Positions 9,830-16,918 of a DNA stretch of 63,379 nucleotides are shown here, in pieces. The notes beneath the pieces are model-generated. The model saw nothing but the letters and a program-made list of their open reading frames with translations. It was not told the DNA's origin and made no database searches. Where the stretch lies: positions 1-63,379 of the forward strand of contig JAIKZH010000004.1 of assembly GCA_024682395.1 (NCBI GenBank), written 5' to 3'. The translations under genes were made by a program, and so were the position numbers. Position 1 is the stretch's first letter. Every line of letters begins with the position of its first letter. Origin of the DNA: Bacteroidaceae bacterium. Its GTDB lineage: Bacteria > Bacteroidota > Bacteroidia > Bacteroidales > Bacteroidaceae.

Positions 9830-9895
9830 AGATATAATTACTATTTTGAGTATTATTGTTTGTTATTATAAAGTGAGGACTCTTTTAATAAATGA

Positions 9896-9928
9896 GGTGT
9901 GTGTCTTTGATTAAAAACGACACACACC
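9896..9928 (-). terminator. Hairpin between the GH43 and GH115 genes
   Basis: A 10-bp stem of alternating G/T (GGTGTGTGTC at 9896-9905, GACACACACC at 9919-9928) with a 13-nt loop. On the minus strand it follows the GH43 stop codon and is followed by TCATTTATT, a poor U-tract. It may be a leaky terminator that lowers GH115 expression relative to GH43, or an mRNA stabiliser. Confidence 0.55.
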
Positions 9929-9950
9929 CCAGATATAAATGTAGAATATT

Positions 9951-11615
9951 CTAATCTATTGTCAAATGGTAATAATCAAAATCTACATATCCTCCAGTTG
10001 CTTCTGTAGCATAGTTATAGAGTAATGTACGATATCCCATAAACATATCAAGTGTGTATTGCATCTTGAGTACAACTCCACTGTCTATCCATTTCTTTCC
10101 GTCATAGCTATATGATAAACGTGCTGTGTTTGCTTGTCCTTTTGTAGCCTCATTCTCATAGAAAACATAGCTGATGCGTAAATATACCTTGTTTTTCTTG
10201 AGTTTTTGTGCAAGAACTACTTCTGAGTCATCTTCATTTGAGATGAATGCAGCTCTGGATTTACCTCTTGAAGAACGGGTACGAACTACGAGTTGTTTCT
10301 TTCCCTTTGCGTCCTTTTCAACACCAATACTTGCGTAATTGCTTTGAAAAGCACATATACCAGCGCGATCGCCCGATTTCATGCCTTTTACATCCATAAG
10401 AACCTCAGTTGTACAACGTGGACCTGGTAAACGTTGACTTATTGAGTTACGAGCAAGGAATATATGTGGTGCAACAGATGCTGTTTTAAGTCTTAGCCAT
10501 CCTTCTTTCTCTGTAAGGCTCCATGCCTCGTTTATAGGGTTGTGATTCCATTGCCATGCTGGACCTACGGCAATACAATTTGTATTTTCAGGATTGTATT
10601 TACCGTCGAATTCATCGGAAGAAGTAATGGATTCTTGTATGGTTCCAATTGTAGGAGATGTGGAGTTCTTGTATTCTGAAGGGAATACAGGCCACTCATC
10701 TTTCCATTCCATCGGAACAAAAATAGGTGCACGCCCTAAAGGACCCTGGTCTTGGAAGAAGAATCCCATCCATTCACCATTAGGTGTGTCCACAATACCG
10801 CCTTGTGCGATACCATTCCTTCCGAAGCCTCCAACACCTGCATTTATAGTAGTTTCAAGAACTATTTTACGTTCCCATTTACCGAAAAGCTCTTTAGATC
10901 TGTAACATGTTTCGCGACGAACACTATTACGAGGCCAATCAATATTGAAAAGATAATAATAGTCTCCATGACGATAGAGGTGGCTTCCTTCAGCACCTAA
11001 TCCACAGTTTGGATCACGTGCATCAACCAAAAGTTGGTGTGCACCGCCTTCTTTAAGTGTAGTGAAGTCAGGAGTAAGTTCATGTACCATTATTCTACCA
11101 TTTCCATAAGCAACAAATGCACGTCCTGTTGTTTCATCATAGAATAATGCTGGGTCATGAAATTTTCCTTGGAACTCACTTCTTTCCCAATTCTTGGATC
11201 TAAGATTTTTTGTGTGGTATATATATGTTTTGTTCTGTTCGTTTGCAACAAAGCAGATATGAAACATTCCATTTATATATTTGATAGAACTTGCCCATGA
11301 ACCATTTCCATAAGCTTCTCCACCATTGAGAGTGGCATTACCATTAGTTTCTAAGATGTCATAAACATAATTGATGATTTCCCAATTCTTGAGGTCGGTT
11401 GAGTGCATAATTGGTACACCCGGACACAAGTGCATTGTTGTGGAAGTCATGTAATAGTCGTTACCAACTCTGATTATGTCAATGTCGGGGACATCTGCGA
11501 AGATGATAGGATTTGTAATGCATTCTGCTGGTTTGTCCTCAGAACTACATCCTGCATAGACCGATATAGGCCATAACAAACCTAAAGCCAATAGGGTTTT
11601 AAATAATTTTTTCAT
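9951..11615 (-). CDS. GH43 family glycosidase lipoprotein (beta-xylosidase/arabinofuranosidase type)
   Basis: Five-bladed propeller hydrolase predicted to act on xylan or arabinoxylan oligosaccharides at the cell surface or in the periplasm. A lipoprotein signal ends in 'VYAGC' (Cys23). The three GH43 carboxylates are visible: Asp44 in 'DVPDIDII', Asp154 in 'KFHDPALF' and Glu209 in 'LGAEGSHLY'. Residues from about 325 ('SSDEFDGKYNPEN', 'PAWQWNHNP') form the C-terminal beta-sandwich found in xylosidase-type GH43 members. 554 aa is normal. It is the promoter-proximal gene of the GH43-GH115 pair, and no SusC/SusD pair or sensor is nearby. The exact GH43 subfamily cannot be fixed by eye. Confidence 0.9.
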   Translation of the reverse strand: MKKLFKTLLALGLLWPISVYAGCSSEDKPAECITNPIIFADVPDIDIIRVGNDYYMTSTTMHLCPGVPIMHSTDLKNWEIINYVYDILETNGNATLNGGEAYGNGSWASSIKYINGMFHICFVANEQNKTYIYHTKNLRSKNWERSEFQGKFHDPALFYDETTGRAFVAYGNGRIMVHELTPDFTTLKEGGAHQLLVDARDPNCGLGAEGSHLYRHGDYYYLFNIDWPRNSVRRETCYRSKELFGKWERKIVLETTINAGVGGFGRNGIAQGGIVDTPNGEWMGFFFQDQGPLGRAPIFVPMEWKDEWPVFPSEYKNSTSPTIGTIQESITSSDEFDGKYNPENTNCIAVGPAWQWNHNPINEAWSLTEKEGWLRLKTASVAPHIFLARNSISQRLPGPRCTTEVLMDVKGMKSGDRAGICAFQSNYASIGVEKDAKGKKQLVVRTRSSRGKSRAAFISNEDDSEVVLAQKLKKNKVYLRISYVFYENEATKGQANTARLSYSYDGKKWIDSGVVLKMQYTLDMFMGYRTLLYNYATEATGGYVDFDYYHLTID

Positions 11616-11646
11616 TAGTCGTGTATAGTTATAATAATTTACTTTG

Positions 11647-11654
11647 CAAAGTTA
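11647..11654 (-). promoter_or_regulatory. Predicted -7 box for the GH43-GH115 genes
   Basis: On the minus strand the sequence TAACTTTG matches the Bacteroidetes -7 consensus TAnnTTTG, 31 nt upstream of the GH43 start codon. The -33 region about 19 nt further upstream is only a weak match, so the promoter may be activator-dependent. Confidence 0.55.
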
Positions 11655-11746
11655 GCAATAAAATACAAATAAACACTATATCTTTAGAAAAATGCAATGT
11701 AAATCAAATATATGGAGGTATTAAACGATAAATATCTGTGTATATA

Positions 11747-11785
11747 ATCATTAGCCCAAGTCTGCAATCGACCTGGGCTAATGAT
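11747..11785 (-). terminator. Terminator-like hairpin after the acyl operon
   Basis: A 12-bp perfect stem (ATCATTAGCCCA at 11747-11758 with TGGGCTAATGAT at 11774-11785). Its loop can extend pairing through GTC/GAC. It lies 10 nt past the stop codon of the last ACP gene. The following minus-strand sequence is AT-rich but lacks a solid T-run. Confidence 0.7.
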
Positions 11786-11795
11786 TTATGCTTTA

Positions 11796-12017
11796 TCAGT
11801 TGTTTTTTTGCTTGATGATATCAACGATTTTCTGAACACTTTTCATCTCTGCAATTTCATCTGGTTCAAGTTCTATATCAAATTCATCTTCTAATTCGCT
11901 GACCAGATTCAGATGACGCAAAGAATTCCAATTTTCTAAAGAGTCTTGAGTGCTGTTGATGTCTATATTTTGTTCTTCTAAAACATCTTTCATTATTTCA
12001 ATAATTCTCTGTTTCAT
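11796..12017 (-). CDS. Acyl carrier protein (last gene of the acyl operon)
   Basis: A 73-aa acidic four-helix carrier protein. The phosphopantetheine site is Ser32 in 'ENWNSLRHLNL', the position of the usual DSL serine. 'LEDEFDIELEPDEIAEMKSVQKIVDII' is the typical helix III-IV region. Its ATG overlaps the stop of the FkbH-like gene by one base, so translation is probably coupled. That makes it the likely carrier onto which the FkbH-like enzyme loads its unit, as known for FkbH/ACP pairs in glyceryl-ACP pathways. It differs from the other ACP of the operon, so the two may carry different intermediates. It is not the fatty-acid synthase AcpP, whose motif is DSLD. Confidence 0.9.
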   Translation of the reverse strand: MKQRIIEIMKDVLEEQNIDINSTQDSLENWNSLRHLNLVSELEDEFDIELEPDEIAEMKSVQKIVDIIKQKNN

Positions 12018-13594
12018 TAGTTATTCATTTTTATATTATAATAATTTTTAATTGATACCTCTTGCTCTAATGTCTTATTATATAGTTTGTTATTTATGCT
12101 TTCTTCTGAAAGATTAAATCCAAGACGTTCGTAGAAGTCTGCTGTCTGAGAGTTCTTAGGCGAAGGCCTGTATTCAGCAGTGATTTGTTTTATGCCTTCT
12201 CTGTGTAGATAATTCAATATATATTGTACGAAAGCCTCTTCTATGCCTTTACCAAGTATTCTACAGCTAAGTAATAGATTCTCAATGTGATTTGATGGAG
12301 TGATAAATATCGCTCCTGTGATTCCATTGTCACCAAACTTGTCGCTTACACTAATACAGTATATTTTCCATCCGTCAGCCAATTGCTGATTGATTTCCTG
12401 TTCTGTAAGGCGAATAGTTGTCAGGTTGAATTGGTTTGTCTTTTGAGTCATTTGCGCTATACGACTTACATTAAAACTATTAGCAGGAGTTATGATGATA
12501 TTGATGTTAAGACTCTTTATATAAGATTCCATATCAATAAACTTACTGCGTTCTGCAGTTCTTTTTGCATTAGCCTTGTATTGCTCAGTTTTCTGACGAT
12601 CCTCGTCTGTAATAGTGTAGATTCTGAAATAATCATTAACCAATTGACTGAAGAAATTCATCAGTTCATATGGTCTAAGGGGAAAGTCTGGAACACAAAC
12701 CATTGGCAACATCTCTTTTATGAGTGCTCGTTCGGTTGGATTATCATCAACAAAGACCATGCTGTCCAAACCGATATTCAGTTCTTTTGCCAGCTCTTGT
12801 ATGTTTGTGGCTTTGTCTTGCCAGTTAATTCTCCAAGCACTAAAATGTTCCTTTTTCAGTACCATAAATGGATTTTTCTCCCATGCTTCCAAAACATCAT
12901 TTTCATTGTTTTTTGAGCACACAGCAAGAATGACACCATTCTTTTGTAATTCTAAAAGAGCCAATTGCCAATAATAAAAGGCCTTTCCTGGATAATCTCC
13001 ACCTATTTGAATACCTGCGATACCATCTTCACCGAGAATGCCTCCCCATAATGTGTTGTCCAAATCAAGTATCAGGCATTTCTTTCTTTTACCAGCTATC
13101 TCTGCTTCTTTGCGCATAAACCAAAGTTTGAAATCTTTAGTCAGCTTTGTGCTCAGTTGCATTTGTGAGATAAAATAGAACTTCCAGTTTATAAGTTCTT
13201 GTGATGTGTATTGACTGGTAAATGATGAGAAATCAATGAATCGCAGATTCTTGTTTGTCTTGGTTAGTTTTAAAGCCTCTGTATTGAAAAGTGTAACAGT
13301 CTCATTGATTTGTGTGTCATTACCTGCAAGTTGGATGGGGAAGAGGTTTACAAGACTTAATATCCATAACTCTTTATTCTCTATATGGGATAATACGAGT
13401 GTCAACTTGTCTATGTAAGTGGAAATCTCTTCTGCTAATTGTTGACTGTTAATGTTAAATGGAACTTGATAAAACCATATATAGCGTTCGGTGGTATCTG
13501 GTATAACACTGATGTCGTCATAACCAGAATAACCGATTCCGTCTTCGCCAAATAACGGTTCTATTGTCTGATTCCTGAATATAAAGTATCTCAT
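12017..13594 (-). CDS. FkbH-like protein: HAD-IIIC phosphatase domain plus GNAT domain
   Basis: FkbH-family proteins load a phosphorylated three-carbon unit (1,3-bisphosphoglycerate in studied cases) onto an ACP as glyceryl-S-ACP. Here an N-terminal region of about 165 aa precedes the HAD domain, with catalytic Asp177 and Asp179 in 'LILDLDNTLWGG' and the later motif 'VFVDDNPTER'. A C-terminal GNAT-like domain follows (about 370-510, 'SVSDKFGDNGITGAIFI', 'EAFVQYILNYL', 'ADFYERLGFNL'). The start overlaps the VOC gene by 4 nt and the stop overlaps the next ACP by 1 nt. 525 aa is close to the family norm. Whether the unit is glyceryl or another hydroxyacyl cannot be told from sequence. Confidence 0.9.
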   Translation of the reverse strand: MRYFIFRNQTIEPLFGEDGIGYSGYDDISVIPDTTERYIWFYQVPFNINSQQLAEEISTYIDKLTLVLSHIENKELWILSLVNLFPIQLAGNDTQINETVTLFNTEALKLTKTNKNLRFIDFSSFTSQYTSQELINWKFYFISQMQLSTKLTKDFKLWFMRKEAEIAGKRKKCLILDLDNTLWGGILGEDGIAGIQIGGDYPGKAFYYWQLALLELQKNGVILAVCSKNNENDVLEAWEKNPFMVLKKEHFSAWRINWQDKATNIQELAKELNIGLDSMVFVDDNPTERALIKEMLPMVCVPDFPLRPYELMNFFSQLVNDYFRIYTITDEDRQKTEQYKANAKRTAERSKFIDMESYIKSLNINIIITPANSFNVSRIAQMTQKTNQFNLTTIRLTEQEINQQLADGWKIYCISVSDKFGDNGITGAIFITPSNHIENLLLSCRILGKGIEEAFVQYILNYLHREGIKQITAEYRPSPKNSQTADFYERLGFNLSEESINNKLYNKTLEQEVSIKNYYNIKMNN

Positions 13595-14004
13595 TTAGCG
13601 TCCGATTCTAATAGTTCTATCAATCCCACATCTTTTCTAAACATGAAAGCAACTCTTCGATTATTAATCGCACATGCAGGAGCCGGCTTACTAACACGAA
13701 CAAATTTGTGCTCTTTTCGTAATATAGTTATAAGAGTGTCAAAATCGTTAACTTCATAACAAATGTGATATGGAGTAACTCCTTGTGTTTCTAATATCCT
13801 ATTTACAGGACTTGCTTGATCTATAGGGGCAAGTAATTCCAACAAAGGCATACCTTGTTTTTCTAAAAAACAGATACGTATATCTTGTATTGGATCATCT
13901 ACAACTTGTGATGCTTTGTATCCAAGCTGTTCGTAGAATGCTTTACTTTCTTCAATCGTAAAACAAGCAATTCCAATATGGTGGAATGATAATTCGTTTA
14001 GCAT
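13591..14004 (-). CDS. VOC-superfamily protein, methylmalonyl-CoA epimerase/glyoxalase-like
   Basis: A 137-aa vicinal-oxygen-chelate protein. Predicted metal ligands are His9 ('FHHIGIA'), His80 ('TPYHICYEV') and Glu130 ('VGLIELLE'), arranged as in methylmalonyl-CoA epimerase and glyoxalase I. Glu56 in 'PLLELLAP' lies in the equivalent mid-domain strand. It sits between KAS III and the FkbH-like gene, with only 3 nt to the former and a 4-nt overlap with the latter. An epimerase or isomerase step on an acyl-thioester intermediate would fit this position. The actual reaction is unknown. Confidence 0.8.
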   Translation of the reverse strand: MLNELSFHHIGIACFTIEESKAFYEQLGYKASQVVDDPIQDIRICFLEKQGMPLLELLAPIDQASPVNRILETQGVTPYHICYEVNDFDTLITILRKEHKFVRVSKPAPACAINNRRVAFMFRKDVGLIELLESDAK

Positions 14005-14007
14005 AAA

Positions 14008-15057
14008 TTAATATTCGATGATTGGTGATACCTGGCAGTCTTTTATTTGTATCATAGCTGTTCCCCAACTTAGACCTGCACCAAATCCGCTCATAACAAC
14101 CTTGTCACCATCCTTCAACTTATCATATAACTCAGAAACGATGGTTAATGGAACGGATGTACTGCTGGTGTTGCCATATTTTTGAATACAATATGGAACT
14201 TTGTTAGCATCAAATTTCAGTTTCTTTGTGAAGAAATCTGTCATGAACTTGTTTGCCTGATGGAATACCAGCCAATCGATATCTTCCATACTGGAACCTG
14301 TAACTTCCATGATTTCTTTTATACTCTTAGGAACACGCTTCATGGCAAAATTAAATACAGCCATTCCGTCCATGAATACTTCTAAGCCCGAGCGAATGTT
14401 CCCGTCTTCTTCTTCCTTCTCGATGCACGATTCAGGCGTGATTTTATTTCTCATTCCATCTCGAATAATGACAGCATCTTTTCCTGAACCATCAGATTTT
14501 AGGATAAAAGTAGATTCTCCAAAATCTCCTTTCTCTATTAGGGTTGCAGTTGCGCCATCACCATATAATGGCCAATCCACCTTGTCGCGTTTATTTACGA
14601 TTTTTGAGAAAGTCTCTCCGTCAAGTAATAAAACTCTATTAACTCCTTCCATGGAAGCATAGGCATATGCAGTTGATAATGCAAACACATAACCTGAACA
14701 ACCGAGACTTAAGTCTAAACATAAAGTATCTATGGATAATCCTAATCTATGCTGTAAGGTAGGAGCTGTGGCAGGAATACGATAATCAGCTGTTTGACTC
14801 ATAAAAAGCAATACATCGATACTATTAGGATCAATGTTATTGTCTTCAAAAAGTTTCATTGCTGCTTTATAGCAAAGGTCTGATGCACAAACGTCATCAT
14901 CCACAACTCTTCGTTCTATTACACCAATATTATTAATGGTCTTTTCTATTTCATCTTTTGGAATAAGATATTCAAGGTCCTTATTATATACTATTTTCTT
15001 AGGAACGCATGCTGAGATAGCTCTAATTCCAACATTGTTGTATTTTATAGTTGCCAT
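14008..15057 (-). CDS. 3-oxoacyl-ACP synthase III (KAS III/FabH-like)
   Basis: Thiolase-fold condensing enzyme that would join a short acyl-CoA starter to a malonyl-type ACP, or act as an acyltransferase as some KAS III homologues do. The catalytic triad is intact: Cys120 ('LSLGCSGYVFAL'), His266 ('WLVFHQANKF') and Asn296 ('YGNTSSTSVPL'). The C-terminal 'GFGAGLSWGTAMI' is typical. It is 349 aa, slightly longer than E. coli FabH (317). It lies between the SDR and VOC genes in a tight operon with two ACPs, which argues for a specialised acyl pathway rather than bulk fatty-acid synthesis. Confidence 0.92.
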   Translation of the reverse strand: MATIKYNNVGIRAISACVPKKIVYNKDLEYLIPKDEIEKTINNIGVIERRVVDDDVCASDLCYKAAMKLFEDNNIDPNSIDVLLFMSQTADYRIPATAPTLQHRLGLSIDTLCLDLSLGCSGYVFALSTAYAYASMEGVNRVLLLDGETFSKIVNKRDKVDWPLYGDGATATLIEKGDFGESTFILKSDGSGKDAVIIRDGMRNKITPESCIEKEEEDGNIRSGLEVFMDGMAVFNFAMKRVPKSIKEIMEVTGSSMEDIDWLVFHQANKFMTDFFTKKLKFDANKVPYCIQKYGNTSSTSVPLTIVSELYDKLKDGDKVVMSGFGAGLSWGTAMIQIKDCQVSPIIEY

Positions 15058-15063
15058 AATAAT

Positions 15064-15804
15064 TTAGTTTAATGTAAAACCACCATCCATTATCATACAT
15101 TGACCTGTGAGCCAACGGCTTGCATCTGATAAATGGAATAATACCGCTCCTCCAACATCCTTTGGTGTACCTAATCCTAATGGATAAAGTGCTTCTTGTT
15201 TAGTAAAGACATCCTCGTCAACATTTGTTCCGGATAGCATTTCTGTCTTGACAATTCCTGGACATATGGCATTGACACGGATTCTTTGGTTTGCCAGTTC
15301 GGAAGCCAAAACTCTTACTGCTGAATTTATCGCACCTTTTGAAGATGCATAAAGTAAGGTCCCTTGTACACCTAACATTGAAGAAATAGATGAGATAAAT
15401 ACAATGGAAGCCCCCTTATTAATAAGTTTCTTCTTCAAGAGCTTTTGAACTAATATCAGTTGTGAGAAATAATTAGTTTGAAACATCTTGGAGATTTTCT
15501 CTTGTTTTATAAACTTAACAGGTACAAAGTCGTTAATACCTGCACATAACACAATACCATCTAATTGGTCAATCTTATTAACAATGTCTGTTAATTGATC
15601 ATCTTCTGTAAGGTCACATGTACAGAAATCATGTCCTTCACCTTCTAACGATTCAAGAGTAACTTTTAATCGTTCCTCATTACGAGCTAATAAAGACACA
15701 CGTGCTCCTTGTGCGGCAGCCATTTGTGCAAATACCTTGCCCATGCCAGATGATGCACCTGTCACTAAGATATGCTTTCCTTGCAGTGATAATAAATTAT
15801 CCAT
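15064..15804 (-). CDS. SDR-family oxidoreductase, FabG-like 3-oxoacyl-ACP reductase
   Basis: Classical short-chain dehydrogenase of 246 aa. The cofactor site 'VTGASSGMGKVFA' is at the N-terminus. Ser139, Tyr152 and Lys156 form the catalytic set ('FISSISSM', 'LYASSKGA'). 'VNAICPGIVKTEM' and 'MIMDGGFTLN' near the end are typical of FabG-like enzymes. It starts 1 nt after the stop of the preceding ACP gene and ends 6 nt before the KAS III gene. It would reduce the 3-oxoacyl-ACP made by KAS III to a 3-hydroxyacyl-ACP. The substrate assignment rests on context. Confidence 0.9.
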   Translation of the reverse strand: MDNLLSLQGKHILVTGASSGMGKVFAQMAAAQGARVSLLARNEERLKVTLESLEGEGHDFCTCDLTEDDQLTDIVNKIDQLDGIVLCAGINDFVPVKFIKQEKISKMFQTNYFSQLILVQKLLKKKLINKGASIVFISSISSMLGVQGTLLYASSKGAINSAVRVLASELANQRIRVNAICPGIVKTEMLSGTNVDEDVFTKQEALYPLGLGTPKDVGGAVLFHLSDASRWLTGQCMIMDGGFTLN

Positions 15805-15805
15805 T

Positions 15806-16036
15806 TTAAAGATGAGATTTAGTGGTATTGAATAAATCTTCTATTGTTTGAGCATTACGCATTTCTTCTGCAGTTAACTCAACATCATACTCCTCACTTA
15901 CCATTGCCATTGTAGCTAAAGCTAACATTGATGTCCATTCGTCCAAGTCACGAAACTTAGTCTCAGGTGTAAATGAATCTGTGTCTGTTTCGTCAAAGTT
16001 ACTTGCAAAATTATCGATAAAATCTTTTATTTCCAT
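15806..16036 (-). CDS. Acyl carrier protein (first of two in the acyl operon)
   Basis: A 76-aa acidic ACP. The serine that should carry phosphopantetheine is Ser36 in 'LDEWTSMLALATM', so the usual DSL is replaced by TSM. 'EEYDVELTAEEMRNAQTIEDLF' is the typical C-terminal half. It lies between the NeuD-like acyltransferase gene and the SDR, with a single base before the SDR start. It is clearly different from the second ACP of the operon (Ser32, NSL). I infer that this one carries the KAS III/SDR intermediate. Confidence 0.87.
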   Translation of the reverse strand: MEIKDFIDNFASNFDETDTDSFTPETKFRDLDEWTSMLALATMAMVSEEYDVELTAEEMRNAQTIEDLFNTTKSHL

Positions 16037-16057
16037 ATGAGTTATAATGTGTATTGT

Positions 16058-16711
16058 TTAAAATTCTATTTTTTTAGCAGGATTGCCAACGTAGGTGCAT
16101 CCGTCTTTAGGTTTACGAAGTATCAGACTATTTGCGCCTATGGTAATGTCATTCCCTATTTTTAATTGTTGAAGAACAACCGATGATACTCCAAAGAAAT
16201 TGCCATCACCGATGGTTAATTCTCCAGAGAGACGTACTCCAGGCATTATGCAATTATAGTTACCTATCTTATCATCATGTCCAACTGTAACATATCCGTT
16301 AAGGATATTAAAGTTGCCAATGACAACATTGCATGAGATGAAACAGCGTGAACAAATGATATTACCTTTTCCAATTGAAAAATTATTCTTATCTAAGAAA
16401 ACCACGTCTGGAGATATGATATTTGGCCAGTCTATCAGTTTATTTGTCACCCCATTTATTATCTTCTTTAGAATTCTTGGAGTTGCAATTGCTATTACCA
16501 CACTTAATGGTTTTGACCATGCATTCAAATCAGATAAACCTCCTAAGATTACACCATATTCGTTATGTGCTCCTTTTTCCTTTACATCATCGAAAAAGCC
16601 AATGATATTCCATTTATCATTGTCGTTCTGGATAGTTTCATTGATTATGTTAATCAAGCATGCAACTTCACGTCCAAATCCTCCCGCACCATATATTGCA
16701 ATATCCTTCAT
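16058..16711 (-). CDS. NeuD-like sugar O/N-acyltransferase (left-handed beta-helix)
   Basis: Predicted acyltransferase of the PglD/NeuD/PerB type. These have an N-terminal nucleotide-sugar-binding Rossmann domain ('IAIYGAGGFGREVACLI') and a C-terminal hexapeptide-repeat beta-helix that binds the acyl donor. Hexapeptide-like turns run from about residue 110 to 210 ('NIICSRCFISCNVVIGNFN', 'TIGDGNFFGVSSVV'). It ends with 'GNPAKKIEF', typical of the family. The 217-aa length is normal. It is the first gene of the seven-gene operon and probably transfers the acyl group, built on one of the ACPs, to an amino or hydroxyl group of an NDP-sugar. A catalytic His could not be assigned with certainty. 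Confidence 0.87.
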   Translation of the reverse strand: MKDIAIYGAGGFGREVACLINIINETIQNDNDKWNIIGFFDDVKEKGAHNEYGVILGGLSDLNAWSKPLSVVIAIATPRILKKIINGVTNKLIDWPNIISPDVVFLDKNNFSIGKGNIICSRCFISCNVVIGNFNILNGYVTVGHDDKIGNYNCIMPGVRLSGELTIGDGNFFGVSSVVLQQLKIGNDITIGANSLILRKPKDGCTYVGNPAKKIEF

Positions 16712-16823
16712 ATATTATATATTTCCGCTTTTTGTTCTAATTATTGTTTCTAACATTATTAATGTGAAAATTATATTTTCATTGAATAAAATAATGTTTT
16801 ATACACTTTTTTATATTTGCATC

Positions 16824-16860
16824 TTCTGTCATAGAAATATCTATATATTCTATGATAGAA
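16824..16860 (-). promoter_or_regulatory. Two tandem 13-bp dyads in the leader of the acyl operon
   Basis: TTCTGTCATAGAA (16824-16836) and TTCTATGATAGAA (16848-16860) are related inverted repeats of the form TTCTRTSATAGAA, starting 24 bp apart. They lie just downstream of the predicted -7 box of the operon and about 110-150 nt upstream of the NeuD-like start codon. Position and symmetry suggest a repressor operator, but they could also fold in the 5' UTR. Confidence 0.5.
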
Positions 16861-16868
16861 AGTATTTG

Positions 16869-16876
16869 CAAAGATA
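16869..16876 (-). promoter_or_regulatory. Predicted -7 box for the acyl operon
   Basis: Minus-strand TATCTTTG is an exact TAnnTTTG match. The region 19-20 nt upstream is an A/T run with no TTTG. The site implies a 5' UTR of roughly 150 nt that contains the tandem dyads. Confidence 0.5.
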
Positions 16877-16918
16877 GACAATTTTTTTAAAAAAGGGACG
16901 TAGAATGTATTTTTTTTA

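Noticed and set aside
9486-9914. Plus-strand open frame of 142 codons in the GH115 start region
   Set aside because: Mostly antisense to GH115 codons; its apparent hydrophobicity comes from the reverse complement of the signal and N-terminal domain.
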